Shown here piece by piece: positions 8,130-16,427 of a stretch of DNA of 64,000 bases; positions within the stretch are counted from its first letter, which is position 1, and each line of letters starts with the position of its first letter. A model generated the notes under the pieces. The model did not search any database and was not told the origin of the DNA. It saw only the letters and a program-made list of their open reading frames with translations. A program made the position numbers and the translations under genes. Source of the stretch: Vibrio fluvialis (GTDB taxonomy: Bacteria; Pseudomonadota; Gammaproteobacteria; Enterobacterales; Vibrionaceae); NCBI RefSeq assembly GCF_900460245.1, contig NZ_UHIP01000002.1:1612001-1676000 (forward strand), written 5' to 3'.

Positions 8130-10001
8130 TCAAGAAACTCTTCTCGCTTTCAGTAGCGCGGTCGCATTAAACATCGCATCTTTGGTACTGACATCCAGCA
8201 CTTTGATCTTCCTGAAGCGTTCCGGTTCTTTAATCGCCACATCATGAGCAAAAATAACAAACCGTGCGTTGTCGATGTCTTTGCTTGTAATTCGATTGAT
8301 AACGCCGTTTGCGCCTTGTGTTTCTACCTTGATTTTTATACCAAGAGCACACGCCGCTTTCTCTAGCGATTTAGCGGCCAGAAACGTATGTGCCACACCA
8401 GAAGGACAAGAGGTCACGGCCAAAATGTCTGCTTCCCCCTCACCCACAACAGAACCATAACCTTGAGAATGGCGAGCATAGAGATCGTCTTCAGTGACGG
8501 TTTTTTTGAGCGCAATGGCAATCAACGCCGTAGTCACCGAACCTACAATTGTCCCGACGATATAGCCAATTTTTCCATCGACCACGGGGAGGACAATCCA
8601 GCCCCCCCACGGAGCATGGTTCATGACATGAAACATAAAACCAATCACATTACCAACAATGCCCCCTGCCACGATAGCGGGCAGCACGCGAGCGGGATCA
8701 CTAGTCGCAAAGGGGATAGCGCCTTCACTAATACCAATCATCCCCATAATGCCAGCAGCTTTACCTGCTTCACGTTCATCCCGTTTAAATTTACCTGGTG
8801 CCAAGAACGTCGCCAGCGCCATCCCCAAAGGAGGCGTGCATATCGCGATGCCAACACCGCCCATTAGCCATGGTTGCGTATTCACCTGAGTTTGAGCAAA
8901 CAAAGTCGCCACTTTATTGATCGGTCCACCCATATCAAAAGCTGTCATTGCACCGAGCACCGTACCGAGCAGCACTTTTCCGGACCCCGCCATCCCCGTC
9001 AGTACTTCGTTCATGGTTGTCATCGCACTGGCAATGGGAGTACCAATTAGCCACATCACTGCGCCGCAGGTGATAAACGTGCCAATCAGCGGATAAATAA
9101 ATATCGAACCCAATGAACTCATACTATCTGGCAAATGAATTTTCTTTAAAAGCCACACCACAAATCCGGCAAAGAAGCCGACTACAATCGCCCCGAGGAA
9201 ACCGGTATTGTAATGACTGACCGCGATCCATGAGCCGATCATGCCCGGGGCAAGCCCTGGTTTATCCGCAATCGAATATGCGATATATCCGCCAAGGACA
9301 GTTGTAAACAACGTGAGGCCCGCTATCCCCATTTGAGCGATGTCGGCAAGAATGCCTTTTTCCGGAACACCGCCATGACCAGAGAGCATCACCGATAACG
9401 ACAACAGTACTCCACCCGCAACAATAAACGGGATCATATGAGAAGTGCCAAACAGCAGATGCTCTTTAATGCGCCCGAGCTTTCTCGCCCAAGGGCTGAG
9501 AGGCAACGACGCGAACTCTGCTGATGCCGAAGGAAATGGATTGGATTGAGTTTGAATATCGGTCAGCATCTCAAGCGCGTCTTCTCGCGATTGTGCCGCT
9601 TTGAGCCTTTCAACAAAGCCATCTTCGATGATTTTTGTAGAAATTTGTGCAAGAACTTCAATATGTTGATTGTCATCCCCATCGGGTGACGCCAGCATGA
9701 AAAAGACATCAGACAGTTCGCCATCCTCTGCACCATAGTCAATGCCGCGGCGGCTTATCCCAACGGCAACCGCAGGTTTCGACACTGCATCGCTTTTAGC
9801 GTGTGGAATGGCAATGCCGTCATCGAATCCGGTGTTACCTATCTCTTCTCGCTTCCAGATATCCGCTAAGAACTGACTTGGGCTGTTGAGCTTGCCCGCA
9901 GAATCTAACATTGTGGTCAGTTCTACGAGCGCTTCGTCTTTGGTTTGAGCTTTCAAATCCAGGCATATCGTATCCAGCTCAATCAGGTTTGTGATGTCCA
10001 T
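8130..10001 (-). CDS. PTS fructose-family permease, EIIA-IIC-IIB
   Basis: 623 residues from the ATG with GGAAGG seven bases upstream; an ATG 15 bases earlier overlaps that site. EIIA domain about 1-150 with phosphorylated H67 (IPHAKS); eight-to-ten-helix IIC domain about 180-515; IIB domain about 525-623 with active Cys near 532 (TSCPSGVAHTFLAA). It imports and phosphorylates a sugar at the inner membrane using phosphate from EI/HPr or the HPr-like fusion nearby. The sugar is unknown; the family covers fructose, mannose and mannosyl-glycerate. Divergent from a free IIB and HPr-IIA gene. By order and type it matches what I recall as VC1822 of V. cholerae. Confidence 0.93.
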   Translation of the reverse strand: MDITNLIELDTICLDLKAQTKDEALVELTTMLDSAGKLNSPSQFLADIWKREEIGNTGFDDGIAIPHAKSDAVSKPAVAVGISRRGIDYGAEDGELSDVFFMLASPDGDDNQHIEVLAQISTKIIEDGFVERLKAAQSREDALEMLTDIQTQSNPFPSASAEFASLPLSPWARKLGRIKEHLLFGTSHMIPFIVAGGVLLSLSVMLSGHGGVPEKGILADIAQMGIAGLTLFTTVLGGYIAYSIADKPGLAPGMIGSWIAVSHYNTGFLGAIVVGFFAGFVVWLLKKIHLPDSMSSLGSIFIYPLIGTFITCGAVMWLIGTPIASAMTTMNEVLTGMAGSGKVLLGTVLGAMTAFDMGGPINKVATLFAQTQVNTQPWLMGGVGIAICTPPLGMALATFLAPGKFKRDEREAGKAAGIMGMIGISEGAIPFATSDPARVLPAIVAGGIVGNVIGFMFHVMNHAPWGGWIVLPVVDGKIGYIVGTIVGSVTTALIAIALKKTVTEDDLYARHSQGYGSVVGEGEADILAVTSCPSGVAHTFLAAKSLEKAACALGIKIKVETQGANGVINRITSKDIDNARFVIFAHDVAIKEPERFRKIKVLDVSTKDAMFNATALLKARRVS

Positions 10002-10142
10002 TGTTTTACCTTCCAATATTCACGCTGGAATATATACCCAAGTGAGTGTGAGATACAGAATCCCAGACTCGAATGCATTCCTTCTTGTTCTCGGTGAGCA
10101 TAGATTAGCCAGTGACTACCCTGTGAGATATAGGACTAAAAG

Positions 10143-10212
10143 TGCATTAACTGGATTAATGTAACATGAGATTTAAACTGTGATAGAGCTCTTGCGTTAA
10201 TTCGAACTGGGT
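10143..10212. promoter_or_regulatory. candidate AraC-type operator copies in PTS divergent promoter
   Basis: Minus-strand ATCCAGTTAATGCA (10143-10156) and ACCCAGTTCGAA (10201-10212) closely match the two direct repeats found ahead of the second PTS operon (12331-12361). The region separates the divergent PTS genes. A half-site TGTGA at about 10179-10183 might belong to a weak CRP site. Function is inferred from motif sharing. Confidence 0.5.
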
Positions 10213-10240
10213 TAGATTCAACTGACGACCACTGTGCTAG

Positions 10241-10265
10241 TATCCACAAAAAAATAAAGTGGATA
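10241..10265 (+). promoter_or_regulatory. inverted repeat over the ribosome site of the free EIIB gene
   Basis: TATCCAC (10241-10247) and GTGGATA (10259-10265) can form a 7-bp hairpin with an A-rich loop. The right arm contains the presumed Shine-Dalgarno (GTGGATAGAG) five bases before the ATG at 10270, so folding would limit translation; it may equally be a DNA operator. Confidence 0.45.
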
Positions 10266-10269
10266 GAGA

Positions 10270-10572
10270 ATGAGAATCGTAGCGGTGACCGCGTGCCCTA
10301 CAGGCATCGCGCACACTTATATGGCGGCAGATGCATTGATGAAAGCTGCGCCAAAATATAACGTACAGATAAAAGTCGAAACGCAAGGTGCAATGGGGAT
10401 TGAAAATCAACTCACACCTCATGATATTGCTCACGCCGATCGCGTGCTAATTGTGTCTGATATTGAAATAGAACAACCAGCGCGATTTGAAGGTACGGAT
10501 AAAATTCAAATCTCAATTGAAGATGTATTGCTGAATGTCGACAAAGTGTTTCTCGTCCACTGTCGCAACTGA
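10270..10572 (+). CDS. PTS fructose-family EIIB, stand-alone
   Basis: 100-residue free IIB subunit. The N terminus MRIVAVTACPTGIAHTYMAA carries the phosphorylated Cys (C9) and the conserved GIAHTYMAA loop, followed by the KVETQGAMG motif. It would accept phosphate from an EIIA and pass it to a sugar bound by an IIC. It is complete rather than a fragment. It lies 8 nt upstream of the HPr-like/EIIA gene, an obvious phosphate-donor pair, and is divergent from the IIA-IIC-IIB permease. It has no IIC partner of its own, so it may serve a neighbouring permease or act in regulation. Confidence 0.92.
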   Translation: MRIVAVTACPTGIAHTYMAADALMKAAPKYNVQIKVETQGAMGIENQLTPHDIAHADRVLIVSDIEIEQPARFEGTDKIQISIEDVLLNVDKVFLVHCRN

Positions 10573-10580
10573 ATTCACAG

Positions 10581-11357
10581 ATGAACGAATACCAAATCAC
10601 TTTTTTTGTCGAAGACGCTAACGCGAGTGCTCATGTAGCCCAGCCGTTAAATCGTGTCGCAAAGAAGTTCAAAAGCACCTTACACATCATAAACATAACG
10701 CAAAATCGCATTGCTGAGCTGACGAAATCCGTTGCGATTTTTCAGGTAGGGTTACGACAAGGCGATCTATGCCAAATCACCGCCATCGGTATTGATGCAG
10801 AGCTGGCATGTTTTGTTATTAAAGACATTATCGCCGAGCGCTTTACTGTCGTCGGCTCCCATATCAACTATGAGTTTTCTGGCCAGTTAGCACAACGATT
10901 GCCACAAATATGCCCGCCTTGTGAAATCAAATGGCACTACGCCAAAGCACATACTAACCTCACCAAATTTGAATGCTTAAAAGGGCTCGCCCAGCTGATT
11001 CATCCTATTTATCCGGACGAGTTGATTCTGGCTTTCATCAAAAGAGAAGAGCGCTCCTCTACATGCGTCGCACCGGGAATCGCACTGCCCCACGTAATGT
11101 TTCCCGGCATTGAGCACATATCTATTGCCGTCATTGCCAACGAAAAGTCGATGGATTGGGAATCCAAAATGGGAGAGGTTCACCTCGTTATAGCACTGGT
11201 GATGCCTGAAAAACCAACGCGCGAACAGCTCATCGCCGCAACCAACCTAACCCGAAACCTACTGACAGACCAAATGGCAGAACGGCTGTTGTTAACCAAA
11301 AGCAGTATCGACTTACAGGCGCTGCTGATGTACGCCATGTCAAGACTGCTTGGCTAG
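10581..11357 (+). CDS. HPr-like domain fused to fructose-type EIIA
   Basis: 258 residues. The N-terminal 85 resemble HPr: a possible phospho-His at H18 (AHVAQP), helix A, the KSVAIFQVGLRQGDLCQITAIG stretch matching the HPr Ser-46 and last-strand region, and a final helix. The active-site loop is degenerate: HPr has His-Ala-Arg-Pro, here His-Val-Ala-Gln-Pro with no Arg. The C-terminal part (about 115-258) is a fructose/nitrogen-type EIIA with phosphorylated H171 in GIALPHVMFPG. In FruB the order is EIIA first, HPr-like last, so the layout here is reversed. Translated with the free EIIB upstream. Role: phosphate carrier or regulator for the local PTS set (inferred). Confidence 0.8.
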   Translation: MNEYQITFFVEDANASAHVAQPLNRVAKKFKSTLHIINITQNRIAELTKSVAIFQVGLRQGDLCQITAIGIDAELACFVIKDIIAERFTVVGSHINYEFSGQLAQRLPQICPPCEIKWHYAKAHTNLTKFECLKGLAQLIHPIYPDELILAFIKREERSSTCVAPGIALPHVMFPGIEHISIAVIANEKSMDWESKMGEVHLVIALVMPEKPTREQLIAATNLTRNLLTDQMAERLLLTKSSIDLQALLMYAMSRLLG

Positions 11358-11379
11358 CAGGCAGGAAAAGCTAATTGGG

Positions 11380-12222
11380 TTAAATTGAACCACGATACTC
11401 TGTTGGCGTTCTGCCAGTGCGGCTTTTAAATACGCGGCAGAAGTAGTTCACATCTTTAAAACCACACCGTACTGATACGTCGTTGAGTTTGAATTTGTAC
11501 TTCTTCAACATGAACTTGGCGCGATCCACTCTTACCCACGTAATGTAATCTGCCAAAGTCATATGCCCTTGCTGGCGGAAAAGACGAGATAAATGGTTAG
11601 ATGAAATGCTGAACCGAGACGCAATGCTGTCCCGCGTAATTGGCCGATGGAAATTCTCCTGAATGTAGATACAAATTCCCTGATAGAGATCTTGAACCCG
11701 ATTTTGTGATTGCAGCTCGGCAGGCGCATCCAGCATCGTTTTCGCATACTGTAACAAAGCCTGCAGCAGTAATTCATCCATCGGCTTCTTGGTATTTTCA
11801 CGCGCCAGCGAACTCAGTGCTTCTAAAATGTTATCAATGGCGAAACCTGAGCGCGTCTGAATACTGTGTTTTTGAATGTCATAGAAGTTTGCCTCGCCTT
11901 TACGTTTACTCACAAAGCTAAGTCCAAGCTGGCGACGCCCAAAGAGAATGCTCAAGACTGAACAATCACTATCCCAGTCAGGTTTGTTCCAACAGTTGGG
12001 CGGAATAAATATCGCGTCTCCTTTCTGAGCGATAATATTGGTGACTTTTCGGTCATGACTTTCCATTTCGTTAATATACTCTCCGTAAAGGACTAATTCT
12101 AAACGGGGGAAATTAACTTGATAACTAAATTCAGGCGGCGTATGAAAATCACCCGCAAACCAAACATTATGAAAAGGTTCGCGTTCATTTAACACGGCTG
12201 AAATTAAATCATGAAAAATCAT
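11380..12222 (-). CDS. AraC-family regulator of the PTS cluster
   Basis: 280 residues from an internal ATG chosen because the cupin-like domain begins there (MIFHDLISAV); an in-frame GTG at 12306 has no ribosome site. N-terminal sugar-binding-type domain about 1-150, then two AraC helix-turn-helix units (about 180-278, ending RVFKSRTGRTPTEYR). It sits between the EIIB/HPr-IIA pair and the second IIABC-manA operon, divergent from the latter. The same TCCAGTT motif occurs in both flanking promoters, so it probably controls both. Position equals VC1825 of V. cholerae as I recall it. Confidence 0.88.
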   Translation of the reverse strand: MIFHDLISAVLNEREPFHNVWFAGDFHTPPEFSYQVNFPRLELVLYGEYINEMESHDRKVTNIIAQKGDAIFIPPNCWNKPDWDSDCSVLSILFGRRQLGLSFVSKRKGEANFYDIQKHSIQTRSGFAIDNILEALSSLARENTKKPMDELLLQALLQYAKTMLDAPAELQSQNRVQDLYQGICIYIQENFHRPITRDSIASRFSISSNHLSRLFRQQGHMTLADYITWVRVDRAKFMLKKYKFKLNDVSVRCGFKDVNYFCRVFKSRTGRTPTEYRGSI

Positions 12223-12330
12223 TTTCTTACACTCTACACATGCTTGAATGACGCTGCGCTTACAGATATACACTTGAAATGGCTTTTCTCTATTGAGCAA
12301 AATCACACTTTCATTTTAAGGTTACAAAAA

Positions 12331-12361
12331 TCCAGTTAACGCATCAATATTCCAGTTCAAA
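12331..12361. promoter_or_regulatory. 20-bp-spaced direct repeats, candidate AraC operator
   Basis: TCCAGTTAACGCA starts at 12331 and TCCAGTTCAAA at 12351, the same face of the helix two turns apart, as in AraC I1/I2 half-sites. They lie in the 380-bp gap between the AraC gene and the IIABC-manA operon. The first repeat matches the copy at 10143-10156 except at one base. Confidence 0.6.
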
Positions 12362-12568
12362 CTTTCCAGACAAAGCCAATAAAGCCTTTAATAATCTTGG
12401 GCAACACTCAACAAACTCATGATTTATCAGGCTCATCATAATGCATCACATATGCAGTTAGTTTTAGGAGTTAAGACGATCTAAATCACACTGCAACAAG
12501 GACGTTACAATTCTCCAGCAAATGCATTTTTTCTTCACTACTGTCTATTGTTCATTAAATTAAGAATA

Positions 12569-12596
12569 CCTGTGAAATGAAATTTATATTTACAGG
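12569..12596 (+). promoter_or_regulatory. leader hairpin overlapping the ribosome site of the IIABC gene
   Basis: CCTGTGAAAT (from 12569) can pair with ATTTACAGG (12588-12596) with one bulge. The right arm overlaps the likely Shine-Dalgarno AGGGG (12594-12598), eight bases before the ATG. It may modulate translation; pairing is short and AU-rich, so this is tentative. Confidence 0.35.
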
Positions 12597-12605
12597 GGTT
12601 CGACA

Positions 12606-14513
12606 ATGATCACCAAACTAATAAATGAAGATTTAATTAAACTCGATCTTCAAGCGACTTCGAAAGAAGATGTATTTAAAGAACTCGTTTCTATTCTTTA
12701 TACGCAAGGTCGTATTTCTGACCAAGCCCAATTCCTTGCCGATATTAAAGAGCGTGAAACATTAGGTAATACAGGATTTGAAGATGGTGTTGCCATTCCG
12801 CATGCGAAGAGTGCTGCCGTTCTAGCGCCTGCGGTTGTCATCGGCGTTAGCCAGTCTGGCATCGACTACGGCGCAGAAGACGGTTTGCCATCCAAGTTGT
12901 TCTTTATGATCGCCTCTCCGGACGGTGGCGATAATCACCACATCGAAGTGCTGGCAGAACTATCTTCAAAACTGATTGAAGATGGCTTTATTGATGCCTT
13001 CCTCAGCGCCACAACCTCAGAACAAGCACTTGCCCTGCTGCTCGCAAAACAAGAGCCTCAACCCACAGCCAGCGCAGAAGAAAGTAAAGGTTTCATCATC
13101 GGCGTCACTGGCTGCCCAGCAGGCGTTGCTCACACTTACCTTGCTGCCGAAGCATTAGAGAAAGGCGCGGCTGCGATGGGTTACGCGATTAAGGTTGAGA
13201 CCAACGGTTCTATCGGGGTAAAAAACGGTCCGACAGAAGACGAGATCCAACGTGCTGATGCCATCATCGTGGCGTGTGACAAACAGGTCGACATGAACCG
13301 CTTTGCAGGCAAACGCGTGGTGAAGACCAACGTTAAAGCGCCCATCCGTGATGCGCAAGGCGTGATTAACGAGGCATTAAGCGCACCGGTTTTCCAAGCT
13401 GAGATGAAAGCTAGCACCCCATCTTCGGTCTCAGACAAAGCCTCTCAGGCTCGCTCTGATCTTTACCGTTATTTGATGAACGGCGTCTCACACATGATCC
13501 CATTTGTGGTCACCGGCGGTCTGTTGATTGCGCTCTCTCTGGCGATTGGCGGCCAACCAAGCGAAGCAGGAATGGCCATCCCGGAAGGCAGCATGTGGAA
13601 TCAGATCCTAAACGTGGGTGTGGTTGCCTTTACATTAATGATCCCAATTCTTGCTGGCTACATTGCTTACGCAATTGCCGACCGTCCTGCGTTAACGCCA
13701 GGTTTGATCGGTGGCTGGATTGCAAACAACGGTTCGTTCTACGGCGCAGATGCAGGTACTGGCTTCATTGGTGCCATTATCGCCGGTTTGCTGGTTGGTT
13801 ACTTCGTGAAGTGGATTACTTCCATCAACTACCACAAGTTCATTCAACCTTTAGTGCCAATCATGATTGCGCCGATTACCGGCTCATTGTTCATCGCAGG
13901 GCTCTTTATCTTCGTTATCGGCGCGCCAATCGCCAGCCTGATGGATGGACTCACCGCCCTGCTGACTACCATGAGTACCGGTAACGTAGTCCTGCTCGGT
14001 ATCGTACTTGGCGGTATGGCCGGCTTTGATATGGGTGGCCCGTTCAACAAAGTCGCTTTCCTCTTCTCTGTCGGCATGATTGCCAGCGGTCAAACTCAAT
14101 TTATGGGCGCGATGGCGTGTGCTATCCCAGTTGCTCCACTGGGTATGGCTCTGGCTACCGTCTTGGGCCGTAAGTTTGACCTGTTCGAAGAGTCAGAGAC
14201 GGAAGCAGGTAAAGCCGCAGGAGCGATGGGTCTGGTCGGCATTTCTGAAGGTGCAATCCCATTCGCAGCGCAGGATCCAATGTCAGTCATTCCGGCAAAC
14301 GTCCTTGGCTCAATGGTCGCGGCCGTTATGGCGTTCTCATTTGGCATCACCAACAGCGTCGCACATGGTGGTCCTGTGGTCGCACTGCTTGGCGCAATGA
14401 ACCACCCACTATTAGCTCTGATCTGCATGGCAGCAGGCGCAGCAGTTACCGCAGTCACCTGTGTAACGCTCAAGAAAGTCCGCAAAGCAAAAATGATTGA
14501 AGCTATCGCTTAA
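12606..14513 (+). CDS. PTS fructose/mannose-family permease, EIIA-IIB-IIC
   Basis: 635 residues with ribosome site AGGGG eight bases upstream. EIIA about 1-150 (H66 in VAIPHAKSAA), IIB about 160-260 (C170 in VTGCPAGVAHTYLAA), IIC about 285-630 with the GFDMGGPFNKVAF membrane motif. This order is that of E. coli MngA and FruA-like paralogues and differs from the IIA-IIC-IIB permease at 8130. It is followed by mannose-6-phosphate isomerase in the same operon, so mannose or a mannoside is the best guess for substrate; the position corresponds to V. cholerae VC1826, which I recall being linked to mannose uptake. Likely controlled by the divergent AraC gene. Confidence 0.93.
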   Translation: MITKLINEDLIKLDLQATSKEDVFKELVSILYTQGRISDQAQFLADIKERETLGNTGFEDGVAIPHAKSAAVLAPAVVIGVSQSGIDYGAEDGLPSKLFFMIASPDGGDNHHIEVLAELSSKLIEDGFIDAFLSATTSEQALALLLAKQEPQPTASAEESKGFIIGVTGCPAGVAHTYLAAEALEKGAAAMGYAIKVETNGSIGVKNGPTEDEIQRADAIIVACDKQVDMNRFAGKRVVKTNVKAPIRDAQGVINEALSAPVFQAEMKASTPSSVSDKASQARSDLYRYLMNGVSHMIPFVVTGGLLIALSLAIGGQPSEAGMAIPEGSMWNQILNVGVVAFTLMIPILAGYIAYAIADRPALTPGLIGGWIANNGSFYGADAGTGFIGAIIAGLLVGYFVKWITSINYHKFIQPLVPIMIAPITGSLFIAGLFIFVIGAPIASLMDGLTALLTTMSTGNVVLLGIVLGGMAGFDMGGPFNKVAFLFSVGMIASGQTQFMGAMACAIPVAPLGMALATVLGRKFDLFEESETEAGKAAGAMGLVGISEGAIPFAAQDPMSVIPANVLGSMVAAVMAFSFGITNSVAHGGPVVALLGAMNHPLLALICMAAGAAVTAVTCVTLKKVRKAKMIEAIA

Positions 14514-14533
14514 TCCCTCCCCATACCACTCCA

Positions 14534-14558
14534 ATGGCTCGGGCAACATCCGAGCCAT
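14534..14558 (+). terminator. intercistronic hairpin between IIABC and manA
   Basis: ATGGCTCGG (14534-14542) and CCGAGCCAT (14550-14558) form a GC-rich 9-bp stem with a 7-nt loop. There is no T tract, so it is more likely an mRNA-stabilising or partial-termination element than a full stop. Confidence 0.55.
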
Positions 14559-14582
14559 GATGACCTTCTATGGTGACACTCT

Positions 14583-15815
14583 ATGTCTGACTTAACGATC
14601 CACGAGACGAAAGCCCTCCAAACCACAACCGCTCATCCCATGTTCTTTGTGATGAACAATGTGATTCAAAACTATGCCTGGGGTAGCAGAACGTCAGTTA
14701 ACCATTTGTTTGATATTGAAAATCCGACCAACGAGCCGCAGGCAGAAATTTGGATGGGCGCACATCCGAATGGTTGTTCAACCGTCTTGTTTAACGGCGA
14801 AGAGACCAAGCTTTCAACCCTGATTACCCAAGATGTGAACGCTTTTCTGAGCCACGATGTTGCGGCCCGCTTCGGCGAACTTCCTTATTTGTTTAAAGTG
14901 TTGGCGGCAGAAAAAGCACTGTCGATTCAGGTTCACCCAAATAAGCGACAAGCAGAACTCGGATTCGCTGAGGAAAACCAACAAGGCATCCCGCTGAACG
15001 CAGCAAATCGTAATTACAAAGACCCCAATCACAAGCCAGAACTCGTTTATGCATTGACGGAATACCAGGCAATGAATGGCTTTCGTCCCATCAGCGAAAT
15101 CATCAGCCTCTTTTCAGAGCTGGCTATCCCTGAACTAAAGAGCCTGGTTAACGATCTTATCACCGAGCAAACACCAGCTGGTTTGGCGGCGTTCTTCGGC
15201 GGATTGCTATCGTTAGAAGGCGAGCAGAAGGAGATGGCGTTAACGGTGCTTTTAGCGCAGGCGCGCATCATCGATTTACCCTTGTTTAGCTTGATTTTAG
15301 AGCTTGAGAAGCAGTATCCGGGGGATATTGGTTTGTTTGCGCCCTTAATACTCAACGTTGTCACCCTTCAGCCAGGGCAAGCCATGTACCTGGATGCAGA
15401 AACTCCGCACGCCTACTTAAAAGGCACCGGGCTTGAGATCATGGCCAATTCAGACAACGTTCTGCGTGCAGGGCTCACGCCAAAGTACATCGACGTCAAT
15501 GAACTCGTGGCGTGCACGCGATTTCGTGAGAAACCGTTTGATAGCCTATTGTTGGCCCCGATTGAAGATAAAGGCGTGCTCGAATACCCAATCCCGGTCG
15601 ACGATTTCAAGTTCGCCATCATACCGGGCGCAACCAATATCGGCCTTGATGTTCAAAGCGCCGAAATATTGTTACCGCTTGACGACACATTGGTTGTTAC
15701 GCATGAAAACGGTGAAGTTTGTATAGTAGAGAAAGGCCAATCCGTTTTCATTCCGGCATACGTGCAAAAATACACCCTCAGTTGCCAAGGCAGAGTGGCA
15801 CGCGCTTATAGTTAA
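14583..15815 (+). CDS. manA: mannose-6-phosphate isomerase, class I
   Basis: 410 residues. Interconverts mannose-6-phosphate and fructose-6-phosphate in the cytoplasm, a zinc enzyme. Evidence: N-terminal QNYAWGS motif, the zinc-binding QVHPNK segment (Gln and His near 120), the NYKDPNHKPELVYAL segment with the zinc Glu, and the AETPHAYLKG motif with the last His ligand. Length is slightly above E. coli ManA, with an extra N-terminal stretch of about 18 residues. Its pairing with the preceding PTS permease suggests uptake of mannose and direct entry to glycolysis. A terminator follows. Confidence 0.96.
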   Translation: MSDLTIHETKALQTTTAHPMFFVMNNVIQNYAWGSRTSVNHLFDIENPTNEPQAEIWMGAHPNGCSTVLFNGEETKLSTLITQDVNAFLSHDVAARFGELPYLFKVLAAEKALSIQVHPNKRQAELGFAEENQQGIPLNAANRNYKDPNHKPELVYALTEYQAMNGFRPISEIISLFSELAIPELKSLVNDLITEQTPAGLAAFFGGLLSLEGEQKEMALTVLLAQARIIDLPLFSLILELEKQYPGDIGLFAPLILNVVTLQPGQAMYLDAETPHAYLKGTGLEIMANSDNVLRAGLTPKYIDVNELVACTRFREKPFDSLLLAPIEDKGVLEYPIPVDDFKFAIIPGATNIGLDVQSAEILLPLDDTLVVTHENGEVCIVEKGQSVFIPAYVQKYTLSCQGRVARAYS

Positions 15816-15860
15816 AGACAGTCTCTTGCGATTCTATCGTACTGTTATATTTTATCGTTC

Positions 15861-15890
15861 AGCCAATAATCATCGTTATTGGCTTTTTTC
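15861..15890 (+). terminator. factor-independent terminator after manA
   Basis: AGCCAATAA (15861-15869) pairs with TTATTGGCT (15876-15884), followed by a T run (TTTTTC). It ends the IIABC-manA operon. Confidence 0.85.
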
Positions 15891-16427
15891 TATTCGCACT
15901 GATTCGCTTCACATGGATATATCCAGTAGAGCCACATCACACTTAAGTATTGGTGATACAAAAATATAGTGATTGTATTTATTTTACTATTTATGAAAAC
16001 ACGCTCACTAATTACATTAAGTTCGTTACTTCATAACGTTTAAATATGAATGTGATTATTGAATGAATAAGCACTGCGCCCATTAATAGAAACTTACAGG
16101 CAACCAATAAAAAGCAACTCTTTGATGTATTGGCATAAATGCTGTTCGATAGCCATCGAGCCATTAGAAAAAGGCTTTCTTAGCTGACATGAAACACGTA
16201 AAAAGTTGAGTTTCACCACTTGGGTCAGCATCGTTTACGGTGATAAAGACGGTGTTCAGCCTGCCCTATTTTTTATGCATTCTTCACTCAACAACGGTGC
16301 AGAACATCATATTTGGCGATTCAATAATTATTCGAAAATTAAGAGAATAGTTTATTTAAGATATCCGTAACGCAAAAGACGAACATCAAATCCTTAATAT
16401 TTAAATTCAATCATAAGGCGAGAAATT
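15891..16427. other. long AT-rich intergenic region ahead of the third PTS permease
   Basis: About 540 bases with no credible ORF. It contains a TGTGA half-site near 16050-16055, a foldable segment with GCTGAC (16183-16188) and TGAAAC (16190-16195) complementary to GTTTCA (16210-16215) and GTCAGC (16224-16229), and the ribosome site AAGGCGAG before the ATG at 16428. It could be a long leader or hold a small RNA; neither can be shown here. Confidence 0.5.

Noticed and set aside
8388..8867. 159-codon plus-strand ORF inside the PTS IIABC gene
   Set aside because: Antisense shadow of the IIC/IIB domains.
16050..16070. Possible CRP site in the gap before the third PTS permease
   Set aside because: Only one good TGTGA half; the other half is too degenerate to call.
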